Shown one piece after another: positions 32,661-40,775 of a stretch of 64,000 nt of DNA. This stretch comes from Comamonadaceae bacterium (GTDB lineage: Bacteria > Pseudomonadota > Gammaproteobacteria > Burkholderiales > Burkholderiaceae_C): NCBI GenBank assembly GCA_947455145.1, contig CANGME010000005.1:1-64000 (forward strand). The letters are read 5' to 3'. A program made the translations under genes and the position numbers. Numbering within the stretch: the stretch's first letter is position 1; every line of letters begins with the position of its first letter. The notes beneath the pieces are model-generated. The model was not told where the DNA came from. It made no database searches and was given only the letters and a program-made list of their open reading frames with translations.

Positions 32661-34525
32661 AGTCTGTGCGCATGATCCATCAGGCTTGGTTCTGCGCGTT
32701 GCTCTTTTTGGGTTCATCCATTGCTCTTGCCTCAACTGCACTGGATCACGCCTCAGTCAAGCTTAAATTGGCGGGCGCTGCCACGCCGATCCATGTCGCG
32801 GCTGTAGCCCTGCCCTATCACTGGGATCGTCTGCATGGTGAAGTCGATGGTCAGGCGCATTTTTCTTTTGCATTTTCTTCGAGCAAACCTACAGCGCCAC
32901 AAGCGATTTTCATTCCCCGTATCGGCAATACATTCAACATCACACTGAATGGCGTCGTCATCGGGAAGATGGGTGAAGCGGGTAACAAATTTGAGGATTT
33001 CTCTAAGCAGCCGCATTTTTTTGCCATCCCCAGCGGCCTCTTGCAGGAGCACAACAAGCTCGACGTCACCATTGACGTGCAGGCCGGACGCAAAGGCGGC
33101 TTGAGTGCCATCATGCTCGGTGACTCTGACGAGGTAAACGCGGCTTACCTGTCGCGCTACCGCTGGCAAGTCACAGGGGCGTTGGTGGTTGCCGTGGTCA
33201 GTGCGGTATTGGGGTGGATGGCCTTGATTCTGTGGATTCGTCAGCGTGAGCGAATGTATTTGTTTTATGCCCTGAGCGAACTGCTATGGGTGGTGCACGT
33301 CAGCGACACCTTTATTGATTACTCACCCTTGCCCTGGCCCTGGTGGGGGGTGCTTTATTTCACCGCCTATGCGGTTTCGGCGGTGTTGGCATTCAAATTC
33401 GCCTTGTTGGTTATGGGTCTGCACAAGGGAGTGCTGAAGGTCGCCTCGGACTGGAACCTCCTTCTCATCACACCGGTCGCACTGATTGGACTTTTTGCTG
33501 GCCTGCCATGGCTGGAACAGGTCTTGAAAATTGTCACCGACACCATCTGCCTTGGCATCATCGTGACGGTTGTTCGGCAAGGCATTCGCAGCCAAGATTT
33601 GGGCCAACGCGTGTTGGCTTTGGGCATGCTGGTGATTTTTTTTGCGGGTATCCGGGACGATGTTGTTCTTGTCCTGTTGCCGTACACCGGCTTACTCCCG
33701 GGCTATGAAAATTACTTTGAAATGGTGCCCTGGACACGCTACGCGTGGTGCATTTTTGGCATATCCATGGCGTGGATCATCGCCGAACGTTTGCGCAAAT
33801 CTGCACAAGACATTGAAGGCATGAATCAGATGCTTTTGGAGCGACTGGCCGAGCGCGAGGCAGAGTTGAACATGGTCTTCGAGCTACAGAAGAAATCCGG
33901 CTGGCAACAAGCGACGATGGAGGAAAGGCAACGACTTACACGCGACATGCACGACGGACTAGGCAGTCAGCTATTGGCCGCATTGCACCTGGCGCAAGAC
34001 CCTGGCGTGACGCGTGATGCGCTAGCGCAGCAGTTGCGTGAAACGATGGATCACCTGAAGTTGACCGTCGATGCAATGCAAGACACCGAGGGTGACGTTG
34101 CATCGCTGCTCGGCGCCTTGCGCTACCGACTTGGCCCGCGCCTGGCAGCAGCCGGAGTGCAATTGGCATGGTCGGTTGAAACGCTACCGTCGATCACCGG
34201 CTGGACGCTACACCAATCACGCGACCTGCAAATGATCTTGTTCGAGGCGTTCTCAAATCTGATCGCACACGCCAATGCCACACAAGCAGTCTTACATGCC
34301 CTGCCGCATGCCGGTGGACGGCATATTCTGATCATGTTGAAAGACAACGGTCATGGCTTTGACGCTCTAACAGCAGGTGCAGCAGGTGTGCGCCGAGGCC
34401 GCGGCACGAGCAACATGCATACACGCGCGGCCAGGATCAACGCGCAACTTCAAATCGAAAGCACCTCCAAGGGCACGGTGACTACATTGACGCTGCCGCT
34501 TGACGAGGCCGTTGCGTCACATTGA
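32657..34525 (+). CDS. 7TM-type sensor histidine kinase (HisKA_3 family)
   Basis: A protein of 622 residues. A signal peptide is followed by an extracellular beta domain (about 30-165, with FNITLNGVVIGKMGE), then about seven membrane helices (170-390) as in 7TMR-DISM kinases, a short coiled coil (LLERLAEREAELNMVFEL), the HisKA_3 box LTRDMHDGLGSQLLAAL and ATPase segments (DNGHGFDAL, RGRGTSNMHTRAARI). It phosphorylates the regulator upstream. The periplasmic domain probably binds a carbohydrate or small ligand, by analogy with DISM proteins. Confidence 0.88.
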   Translation: MKSVRMIHQAWFCALLFLGSSIALASTALDHASVKLKLAGAATPIHVAAVALPYHWDRLHGEVDGQAHFSFAFSSSKPTAPQAIFIPRIGNTFNITLNGVVIGKMGEAGNKFEDFSKQPHFFAIPSGLLQEHNKLDVTIDVQAGRKGGLSAIMLGDSDEVNAAYLSRYRWQVTGALVVAVVSAVLGWMALILWIRQRERMYLFYALSELLWVVHVSDTFIDYSPLPWPWWGVLYFTAYAVSAVLAFKFALLVMGLHKGVLKVASDWNLLLITPVALIGLFAGLPWLEQVLKIVTDTICLGIIVTVVRQGIRSQDLGQRVLALGMLVIFFAGIRDDVVLVLLPYTGLLPGYENYFEMVPWTRYAWCIFGISMAWIIAERLRKSAQDIEGMNQMLLERLAEREAELNMVFELQKKSGWQQATMEERQRLTRDMHDGLGSQLLAALHLAQDPGVTRDALAQQLRETMDHLKLTVDAMQDTEGDVASLLGALRYRLGPRLAAAGVQLAWSVETLPSITGWTLHQSRDLQMILFEAFSNLIAHANATQAVLHALPHAGGRHILIMLKDNGHGFDALTAGAAGVRRGRGTSNMHTRAARINAQLQIESTSKGTVTTLTLPLDEAVASH

Positions 34526-34700
34526 CTACCAAGCTTCACAGGGCGTGTCAACGCGTGCGGGTTCAGGGCAACATGAAGTTCACACAATAAACACTCCGCG
34601 ATTGACTTATTTGGGTAGGCATCTCACATGTTTATGTTAGTTACAGCATCAGCGAAGAAGTTGAGAATCAACTTGTGGAATGCAAAAACCTAAGGAACCT

Positions 34701-35057
34701 ATGACATTTAAACACCGAAAATTTACTTCGCCTGCGGTCATTTCGCTACTCTTTACAACCCTTGTGACATCGGGTTGCGGGGGGGGCGACAACAGCGCAT
34801 CATCGTCAAACATCAGTACAGCAGCACCCGTAAGCGCTAGTTGCAACAGCACCACTTACCTGGACTCGCTGGGCTACCAGTCACTCCTAACGAAATACAA
34901 AGGTGATGTGCAGTGTCTAAGTCAGATTCAAAACGCTGAGTCCTCTCGCCAATCAGCCATCGCAAACTGCTCGGCTGGTAACCTGGCGGCAGCTACAACG
35001 ATTTATAGCCAATACAAAACACTTGTCAGTTACGTCAAATCAGTTGGATGCGGTTGA
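34701..35057 (+). CDS. Small lipoprotein of unknown function
   Basis: I start at ATG 34701 (MTFKHRKFTSPAV), which has the better ribosome-binding site (AAGGAA); 34680 would add seven residues. About 118 residues, with a lipobox TSGC followed by GGGD and a Ser/Asn-rich linker, as in lipoproteins sorted to the outer membrane. The mature part has three Cys and a short helical region (LLTKYKGDVQCLSQIQNAESSRQ). No family recognised. It opens a run of three small exported proteins. Confidence 0.6.
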   Translation: MTFKHRKFTSPAVISLLFTTLVTSGCGGGDNSASSSNISTAAPVSASCNSTTYLDSLGYQSLLTKYKGDVQCLSQIQNAESSRQSAIANCSAGNLAAATTIYSQYKTLVSYVKSVGCG

Positions 35058-35090
35058 TCAGACACCGGGCTTTAATTTGGTAAGTGTTGT

Positions 35091-35744
35091 ATGAATTCGC
35101 TATTTTCAACCTTTTTCATCCTGCTTGTAACAGGTGGTTTTGCTGCTGCACAATCAGACAGTGCAGGTACTAGTACGTCGTTCAATCAAGCTGCTGGTAT
35201 CTGCCTATCGTCAGCCAAATCAATACCCAAAACCCTTAATAGTGTGGTCGACACACGATGTTCTCTTGTGGCGTTCGAGGTTTGCATGAACAAGGCAAAG
35301 GGTGTCATTTCGCAATCTCAAGATGCTAAGAGACAATGTGCAATGGTGAAGGAGATCGGTGGCGCTAATGCCTGCTTGCAACCCTGCTTAGACGCATTGG
35401 CCTTGCCGGTGGGCGGAAAAGGTGTTGTCGGAAGGTACACCGGACTTACTGACGCAGCTGTTGCTTGTTACAACATGAATATCAAGGCCATTGACGGAAA
35501 AGATGAGGCCAAGGACGACTGTAAGGTAAATCAGGCACTTGCATGCCTACAAAATGGAAGTGCCTTACCAAGCGTCAACGCTGCGATTCTGGTCGATCGA
35601 AAGAAAGCTTGTGAAAACTATGCTGCTAGTTTTCCTAAAAATTCTTGTGGACCGACTTGTATGAGCAACGGTCGATTGCGCATAGATTACGAAGAACAGA
35701 AAAAACATGACGTTCTCGGAGTGGATGTGTTGCCCGTCAAATGA
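35091..35744 (+). CDS. Secreted Cys-rich protein of unknown function
   Basis: A protein of 217 residues with a clear signal peptide (MNSLFSTFFILLVTGGFAAAQ). The mature part contains about a dozen Cys, spaced so that many disulphides are possible (AFEVCMNKAKG, QCAMVKEIGGANACLQPC, NSCGPTCMSNG). The Cys content points to an extracytoplasmic, disulphide-stabilised protein. I do not recognise the family. It is 33 bp after the lipoprotein gene and 65 bp before another exported Cys protein, so the three may form an operon. Confidence 0.6.
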   Translation: MNSLFSTFFILLVTGGFAAAQSDSAGTSTSFNQAAGICLSSAKSIPKTLNSVVDTRCSLVAFEVCMNKAKGVISQSQDAKRQCAMVKEIGGANACLQPCLDALALPVGGKGVVGRYTGLTDAAVACYNMNIKAIDGKDEAKDDCKVNQALACLQNGSALPSVNAAILVDRKKACENYAASFPKNSCGPTCMSNGRLRIDYEEQKKHDVLGVDVLPVK

Positions 35745-35809
35745 GGCGTAGTAGCGCAGAAGTTTTGAGGTCTTAGATCAAAGTGCCACAGAATTCGAGT
35801 ATTTTCAAG

Positions 35810-36382
35810 ATGAAACAGACCATTCTCCTATTAACCTTATTGATTCAGGTTCTGTTTTTATCGACTGCAGATGCTCAAAGTTCGGCACCCGAATTTATGG
35901 CTGCTGGACCTACTAAGACAGTTGCGTGCGAACGTGCCCAGGCGAGAGCTAGAAAAGATGGTCAAGATGCGGGAGAGTGTAATTGCGAGGAGAATGGGCA
36001 AGCATGGACTTGTAGGTCCTCCTCGACCAATGGTCTCGTCAATCCGACTGCAAAACCAGTCGAAATGGCGAAGCAGGAGAGTCAAGAGAAACGCGATTCG
36101 GATATATCGGTAATCACCACAAGCAGCTCTATAAGCCAAGAAGACGCCTGCTCGAAAGCCAAGTTGATGGCCGGTGAAAGTGTGATTTTGAAGAGCTGCG
36201 ATTGCAGCAAAAGTCGCGGAAAAGCGAATATTTGCACCCTTCAAGTTGCTAGTAAGAAGGTAGAGGGGTCTGCTTTCGGTAAAGCCCAAAAACTCCTTAG
36301 GGAAGCAAGAAAATGCCAACCTGACGCTAACAACGATTGCCGATTAAAGCAATCTACCAATCCTGGAGGTATTCGAGGTTAA
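35810..36382 (+). CDS. Secreted protein with two Cys-motif repeats
   Basis: From ATG 35810, about 190 residues: signal peptide MKQTILLLTLLIQVLFL ending ADAQ. Two repeats are visible: VACERAQARARKDGQDAGEC, continuing CNCEENGQAWTC, and DACSKAKLMAGESVILKSC, continuing CDCSKSRGKANIC. Both have the form ACx2Ax3A...CxCx(7)..C, so this looks like a duplicated small disulphide module separated by a Ser/Glu-rich linker. No family recognised. An upstream GTG at 35783 would spoil the signal peptide. Confidence 0.6.
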   Translation: MKQTILLLTLLIQVLFLSTADAQSSAPEFMAAGPTKTVACERAQARARKDGQDAGECNCEENGQAWTCRSSSTNGLVNPTAKPVEMAKQESQEKRDSDISVITTSSSISQEDACSKAKLMAGESVILKSCDCSKSRGKANICTLQVASKKVEGSAFGKAQKLLREARKCQPDANNDCRLKQSTNPGGIRG

Positions 36383-37001
36383 CAAAACCAGCTCATATGA
36401 CCAAAATGAGGGCAACTTGGGTACACAATTGGTGGCTTAAGTGGTCCCAGAGTCAGGAGTAAGTGTTCAACGCCTAATAGTGGCTCGACTTATCTGATCA
36501 GATTCGCCGCAAAGCAACATTTGGCCGTTGCTGCATAAGCGCTACACCTGTGGCTGCGGTAGGTGTGGGGTATTTCGATTGGTCACTGCTCGGTTGCTCT
36601 GATATCCACACCTTAACGCTAGACAAGTACTGCTTGTACCCTTGCCTTTTGCGATGCACACCACCGTGGGCGCATGCATGCTGCTCACCTTGGGTGTGTC
36701 GCCTTCAACCATCTTTCCGGGTTGAAGTCTGTCTACACTTTATATCTTTAACGGGGGCTGATTTCGTCGGAAAAACCATTGATCGCTAAAGTAAATGCTG
36801 ATGGCATTCTAAGAATGACAAAACTGGTGCGAAAGCAAATGGCGATTTTTAAGAGTAGCAACTTCAAGAGTCAGATGACCAAACAGGTTCCCAATCTAAT
36901 TGACCAGACCTGCCGTTAATTTCTGCATTAACTGACGTCATTACAGCAAACATCGTTAGCGACTAAATGAACTACACGCATCTACCACATCACTTAAAGT
37001 T
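36383..37001. other. Gene-poor 0.6-kb spacer
   Basis: I see no convincing gene. A 79-codon frame at 36550-36789 has an unnatural composition (Cys/Trp-rich). A short plus-strand reading near 36620-36725 (MHTTVGACMLLTLGVSP and flanks) looks membrane-like, but it is too short to name and may be a remnant. No terminator, tRNA or repeat was found. The stretch probably holds debris between two acquired pieces. Confidence 0.4.
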
Positions 37002-37367
37002 ATGAAGCATGGCGCATACGCTAACGGATTCACTTTAGTGGAGTGTCTAGTCGCACTTTCTATTGTCGCGATTGCACTTGCCGCCGGTTCACGCACTTCT
37101 GCCGCGCTGATCAGGAATGCCGAATACCAAACACTCGGGGTGCTCGCATCGTTATGCGCTGAGAACACGCTGGTTAGAGTTCGACTATCCAACTATCTAC
37201 CCGATATAGGGGACTATACGACTGACTGTACGCAAGCTAGTGACATATTAAGCGTTAAATTGAAAGTTACTGCAACACCAAACCCGCTTTTTCGGCGCGT
37301 TGAGGCGGAGGTATCTAAGAACGGCATGATAGTTCTATCAAGATCTACCGTAGTCGGAAAATACTAG
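37002..37367 (+). CDS. Orphan type II secretion minor pseudopilin, GspI-like
   Basis: A protein of 121 residues. The prepilin cleavage motif GFTLVECLVALSIVAIALAAG begins at about residue 9, after a short basic leader. This is the G/FTLVE signal processed by prepilin peptidase, and the sequence around it (LVECLVALSIVAIALAAGSRT) is typical of GspI/XcpV. The length fits. No gspH, gspJ or gspK genes flank it, so it is detached from a secretion locus; whether it is functional is unclear. A type IV pilin-like minor component is the alternative. Confidence 0.65.
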   Translation: MKHGAYANGFTLVECLVALSIVAIALAAGSRTSAALIRNAEYQTLGVLASLCAENTLVRVRLSNYLPDIGDYTTDCTQASDILSVKLKVTATPNPLFRRVEAEVSKNGMIVLSRSTVVGKY

Positions 37368-37427
37368 GCGCCAAACCAACAAAATTTGCAGTGGAGACAA
37401 CGCAAGCCTGAATTCGCCAAAGCATAG

Positions 37428-37898
37428 GACAAAGATAATATTGGCACAGAAGGAACGGATACCTTAACCAACATAGAGCGAATCCAGTTCTCCGACAAGA
37501 TGATTGCCATCGACATAAGCGGTAATGCTGGTCAGGTTTATCGTATCTATCAGGCTGCACTCAACAGAAAGCCAGATAGCGGTGGTCTTGGGGATTGGAT
37601 TTACGGTATGGATCGTGGCATGTCACTAACTGATGTTGCCTCAGGATTCATGAGTTCACCTGAATTCAAGGCGATGTATGGAACCAATCCGACCAACACG
37701 GACTTGGTGACTAAGTTCTATCAGAATGTTCTCCACCGAGCGCCAGAGCAAGCCGGATTCGACTACTGGATGAACCAACTCAATTCCAAATTACAGACGA
37801 CGACCCAAGTTCTAGGTGGGTTCAGTGAAAGTCCTGAGAATCAAGCTCAACTAATTGGGGTGATCCAAAACGGCTTTGAGTACACACCACATGCTTAG
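37428..37898 (+). pseudogene. 3' remnant of a DUF4214-containing secreted protein
   Basis: The open frame begins after an in-frame TAG (37425-37427) and runs GTEGTDTLTNIERIQFSDK, the typical junction upstream of DUF4214 in RTX or S-layer-like proteins, then two DUF4214 repeats (YRIYQAALNRKPDSGGLGDW and FYQNVLHRAPEQAGFDYW). The usual start at 37500 lies inside the conserved region. The large N-terminal repeat domain is missing, so this is a truncated relic. It ends normally with a stop at 37898. Confidence 0.7.
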
Positions 37899-37906
37899 AG
37901 TTTTAA

Positions 37907-38098
37907 ATGGCAGACTTCTCATATCATTCTGAATCGTACGAAATGGTAGATGCGCCTAAACTATTTCCAAGAGCACAACCATCCGAAGCCGCGTACAGAG
38001 CACATCTTGAAAATCAAAAAAAATCAACCGCAGCATTGGCAACTGCTAATCAAATTTTTGGTGCTGATTCTCTGCACTGTGCTTCTAACTGCCCATAG
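37907..38098 (+). CDS. Small hypothetical ORF
   Basis: An ORF of 63 codons, starting 9 bp after the DUF4214 remnant. The composition is plausible (charged, with KLFPRAQPSEAAYRAHLENQ), but there is no clear ribosome-binding site, no signal peptide and no recognised family. It could be part of the same degraded region. Listed only because nothing better explains the stretch. Confidence 0.3.
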   Translation: MADFSYHSESYEMVDAPKLFPRAQPSEAAYRAHLENQKKSTAALATANQIFGADSLHCASNCP

Positions 38099-38120
38099 CT
38101 GGTTGCAGATGTAGCCCGCG

Positions 38121-38711
38121 TTACTTCAAATCCCCCGCCAGCGAAGCCAGAGTGTCCGCAGCAATCTCCACATGCGCCGGATAGTTCGTGTGGTCACAAC
38201 CCAGCTTGACCGCCGCGCCCGCCTTCACCGCCGCGCACATGGCCGGAGTCAACTCGAAGCGAACAAAGTGCACGGCTGAGGTCTTCACCTCGTTCTCGCG
38301 GTCCATGTCTTCGTCGGCAATGGCATAGACGCGGGCATAGCCTTCTGCCTCGACAAACAAGCGGTCTTCCACGCCGATCAGGCGGGCCAGCTCGCGCTTG
38401 CGCTCGTGGATGTCGGGGTATTCGATCAGCATGGTGGCCTTCCAGTTGCTGCCGTCCGGCACCAGGGGTGCGTAGGACTCGATCTCTTGGTCGATGCCTT
38501 CTTCTTCAAAGATTTTTTCAACGCGCAGCATCTCTTGAATCTGATAACGCATGGTCAGCTCAGACTCAAACTGCAGGTTGATGTGCTCACCCAGATGCAC
38601 ACTGCGCAGCTTGCGGTGGGCCATGATTTCGGGCAAATGGGTCTTGCGGTATTTGCTGTAGGCCTCCAGCGTCATGAGGCTGTCGCGGGTGATTTTTCCG
38701 GTGGTTTTCAT
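38121..38711 (-). CDS. DUF3501 family protein
   Basis: A protein of 196 residues with the DUF3501 pattern (RKLRSVHLGEHINLQFESEL, TMRYQIQEMLRVEKIFEEEG, TMLIEYPDIHERKRELARL). Function is unknown. It is 5 bp after the Fe-S protein gene and third in a rubrerythrin / Fe-S protein / DUF3501 operon, an arrangement that recurs in proteobacteria and suggests a role in peroxide detoxification or a redox relay. There is no signal peptide, so it is cytoplasmic. Confidence 0.82.
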   Translation of the reverse strand: MKTTGKITRDSLMTLEAYSKYRKTHLPEIMAHRKLRSVHLGEHINLQFESELTMRYQIQEMLRVEKIFEEEGIDQEIESYAPLVPDGSNWKATMLIEYPDIHERKRELARLIGVEDRLFVEAEGYARVYAIADEDMDRENEVKTSAVHFVRFELTPAMCAAVKAGAAVKLGCDHTNYPAHVEIAADTLASLAGDLK

Positions 38712-38716
38712 ACTGT

Positions 38717-40066
38717 TTATTCCAGGCCGTAGGCCTTGCGCACAAGCGTGAGCGGGTGGTTGAGTTCGGGTGCGCCCAGGCCATTGACTTCGAAGCCTTG
38801 CGCGATGTGGTGGCCGCCCAGCGGACAGTCGGAGCTGATGTAGTCGGGCTTGGTGCCGTCTTTCATCGTGGCCATGGCTTTGAACACGGGCTTGCCGATC
38901 TTCATGGCCACTTCGTGCGTGGCCTTCTTCACGCCAAAGGTGCCCGCGTGGCCCGAGCAGCGCTCGATGGTGTTGATGGTGGTCTCAGGAATCATCTTGA
39001 GCATCTCTTCGGTCTTCTTGCCGATGTTTTGCACCCGGCCATGGCAGGGGATTTGGTAGCTCACGTTGCCCAGGGACACGGGGAATTCGGTCTTGATCAG
39101 GCCATCGCGCTTACGGGCCATGAGGTATTCAAACGGGTCCCACATGGCGGCTTTAACAAGCTGCACATCAGCCTCATCCGGGTACATCAGCGGGATCTCT
39201 TGCTTGAACATCAGCGAGCAACTTGGCACGGCTGCAAGGATGGCAAAGCCGTCTTTGGCGTACTTGGCCAGCACGGGAATGTTGGCTTCTTTGGCTGTGT
39301 TGACTGAGTCCAAATCACCCAGCTCCAGCTTGGGCATGCCGCAGCAGGACTCCTTCTCGACCAACACATAGGGGATGTCGTTGTGGTCTAGGATTTTGAG
39401 CAGGTCGTGTCCGATGCCGGGCTCGTTGTAATTGATGTAGCAAGTGGAGTAGATGGCCACCTTCCCGGGCGTCTTAACGCCGTCCACCACGGCAGTGGCT
39501 TTGGCCTCGGGGGCGCTGGAGCGAAACTTTCTTGTTGCAAGCGCGGGCAGCCAAGCGTTTTGATCCACGTCCAACACAGCCTCCATCGCTTTGCGCGCCA
39601 CCTTGGTGGTGTTGACCGCGTTGACCACCTGCACCACGATGGGAATGCCCGCCAACTGGCCGTGCACATCGGTGGAAGCCAGTAGCTTTTCAGACGTTTT
39701 AACTTCGCCTTTTTGAAACTTGATGGCCTTGGCGCGCAGCATGGTGTGGGGGAAGTCCACGTTCCACTCGTGCGGCGGGGTGTAGGGGCACTTGGTCATG
39801 TAGCACAGGTCGCACATGTAGCACTGGTCCACCACTTTCCAGTAGTCTTGCTTCTTGACACCATCGACCTCCATGGTCGGGCTCTCGTCCACTAGGTCAA
39901 ACAACGTGGGGAAAGAGCCGCACAGGCTAACGCAGCGGCGGCAGCCGTGGCAGATGTCAAAGATGCGTTCCAACTCTTTGAAGGTGGATTCCTCGTTGTA
40001 GTAGTCGGGGCCCTTCCAGTCAATAGGGTGACGGGTGGGGGCCTCCAGGTTTCCTTCTTTTGCCAT
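38717..40066 (-). CDS. Heterodisulfide-reductase-related Fe-S protein (CCG domains)
   Basis: A protein of 449 residues. N-terminal ferredoxin-like clusters (CHGCRRCVSLCGSFP and QCYMCDLCYMTKCPY) bind two [4Fe-4S] clusters; the C-terminal part has CCG cysteine-rich segments (KESCCGMPKLELGD and IERCSGHAGTFG), as in GlpC and HdrB/D proteins. It is cytoplasmic, or peripheral on the membrane. It probably passes electrons to the rubrerythrin encoded next to it. Operon order is rubrerythrin, this protein, DUF3501. Confidence 0.87.
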   Translation of the reverse strand: MAKEGNLEAPTRHPIDWKGPDYYNEESTFKELERIFDICHGCRRCVSLCGSFPTLFDLVDESPTMEVDGVKKQDYWKVVDQCYMCDLCYMTKCPYTPPHEWNVDFPHTMLRAKAIKFQKGEVKTSEKLLASTDVHGQLAGIPIVVQVVNAVNTTKVARKAMEAVLDVDQNAWLPALATRKFRSSAPEAKATAVVDGVKTPGKVAIYSTCYINYNEPGIGHDLLKILDHNDIPYVLVEKESCCGMPKLELGDLDSVNTAKEANIPVLAKYAKDGFAILAAVPSCSLMFKQEIPLMYPDEADVQLVKAAMWDPFEYLMARKRDGLIKTEFPVSLGNVSYQIPCHGRVQNIGKKTEEMLKMIPETTINTIERCSGHAGTFGVKKATHEVAMKIGKPVFKAMATMKDGTKPDYISSDCPLGGHHIAQGFEVNGLGAPELNHPLTLVRKAYGLE

Positions 40067-40127
40067 GGTGTCCTCTTTGATGCGGTTAAGGTGAAGGCGG
40101 TGATTGAAGTCACTGCCCTCAACCTAA

Positions 40128-40148
40128 CCCTCTCCCAGCGGGAGAGGG
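40128..40148. repeat. CCCTCTCCC-AGC-GGGAGAGGG hairpin
   Basis: A perfect 9-bp inverted repeat with a 3-base loop between the rubrerythrin and Fe-S genes. This C/T-rich palindrome is a widespread repeat in proteobacterial chromosomes. It may attenuate or stabilise the operon mRNA; there is no U-tract, so it is not a classical terminator. Confidence 0.6.
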
Positions 40149-40158
40149 AAGGAGCCGA

Positions 40159-40581
40159 TTAATCGACCAGTTCGGTCAGGGCTTTGGCGTAGCGGTTGGC
40201 GTGTGAGCGCTCGGCCTTGGCCAGGGTCTCAAACCAGTTCGCAATTTCTTCAAAGCCTTCCGAGCGGGCGGTCTTGGCCATGCCGGGGTACATGTCGGTG
40301 TACTCGTGCGTCTCACCGGCCACGGCCGATTTGAGGTTGTCACGGGTTGGGCCGATGGGCATGCCGGTGGCTGGGTCGCCGGATTGCTCCAGAAACTCCA
40401 GGTGGCCGTGGGCGTGGCCGGTTTCGCCTTCGGCGGTTGAGCGGAACAGCGCTGCCACGTCGTTCTGGCCTTCAATGTCGGCCTTGTTCGCGAAATACAG
40501 GTAACGACGGTTGGCCTGGGATTCGCCTGCGAAGGCGTCTTTCAGGCATTGCTCCGTCTGGGAGCCTTTGAGTGCTGCCAT
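40159..40581 (-). CDS. Rubrerythrin-family di-iron protein (no rubredoxin domain)
   Basis: A protein of 140 residues with a four-helix bundle and di-iron ligands: [44 protein letters not shown] and [12 protein letters not shown], carrying the Glu and ExxH residues. There is no CxxC rubredoxin tail, so it needs an external electron donor, plausibly the Fe-S protein encoded next. It reduces peroxide. It is the first gene of the minus-strand operon, with a ribosome-binding site GGAG. Confidence 0.9.
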   Translation of the reverse strand: MAALKGSQTEQCLKDAFAGESQANRRYLYFANKADIEGQNDVAALFRSTAEGETGHAHGHLEFLEQSGDPATGMPIGPTRDNLKSAVAGETHEYTDMYPGMAKTARSEGFEEIANWFETLAKAERSHANRYAKALTELVD

Positions 40582-40775
40582 GGAAATCTCCTTGATGGGT
40601 TAAAAATCAAACACGTGTGCCCAGAGCAGTTTTGCCCAGGTACCCCATAAGGGTAGCCCAAATCGGCCTGTGCTTTCATTGGCTGCTTCAATGTTGCGCA
40701 TTGACATTGGCTATCAGCGCGCATTAGAGTGAACACAATCACTGCGATCTGTAGCGACAGTTTTGAAAGACAGCC

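Noticed and set aside
36550-36789. 79-codon ORF in the 36.4-37.0 kb spacer
   Set aside because: Unusual Cys/Trp-rich composition, no ribosome-binding site and no recognisable family.
40128-40148. CCCTCTCCC/GGGAGAGGG hairpin as a terminator
   Set aside because: There is no U-tract and it lies inside an apparent operon; it matches a common dispersed repeat and is listed as such.
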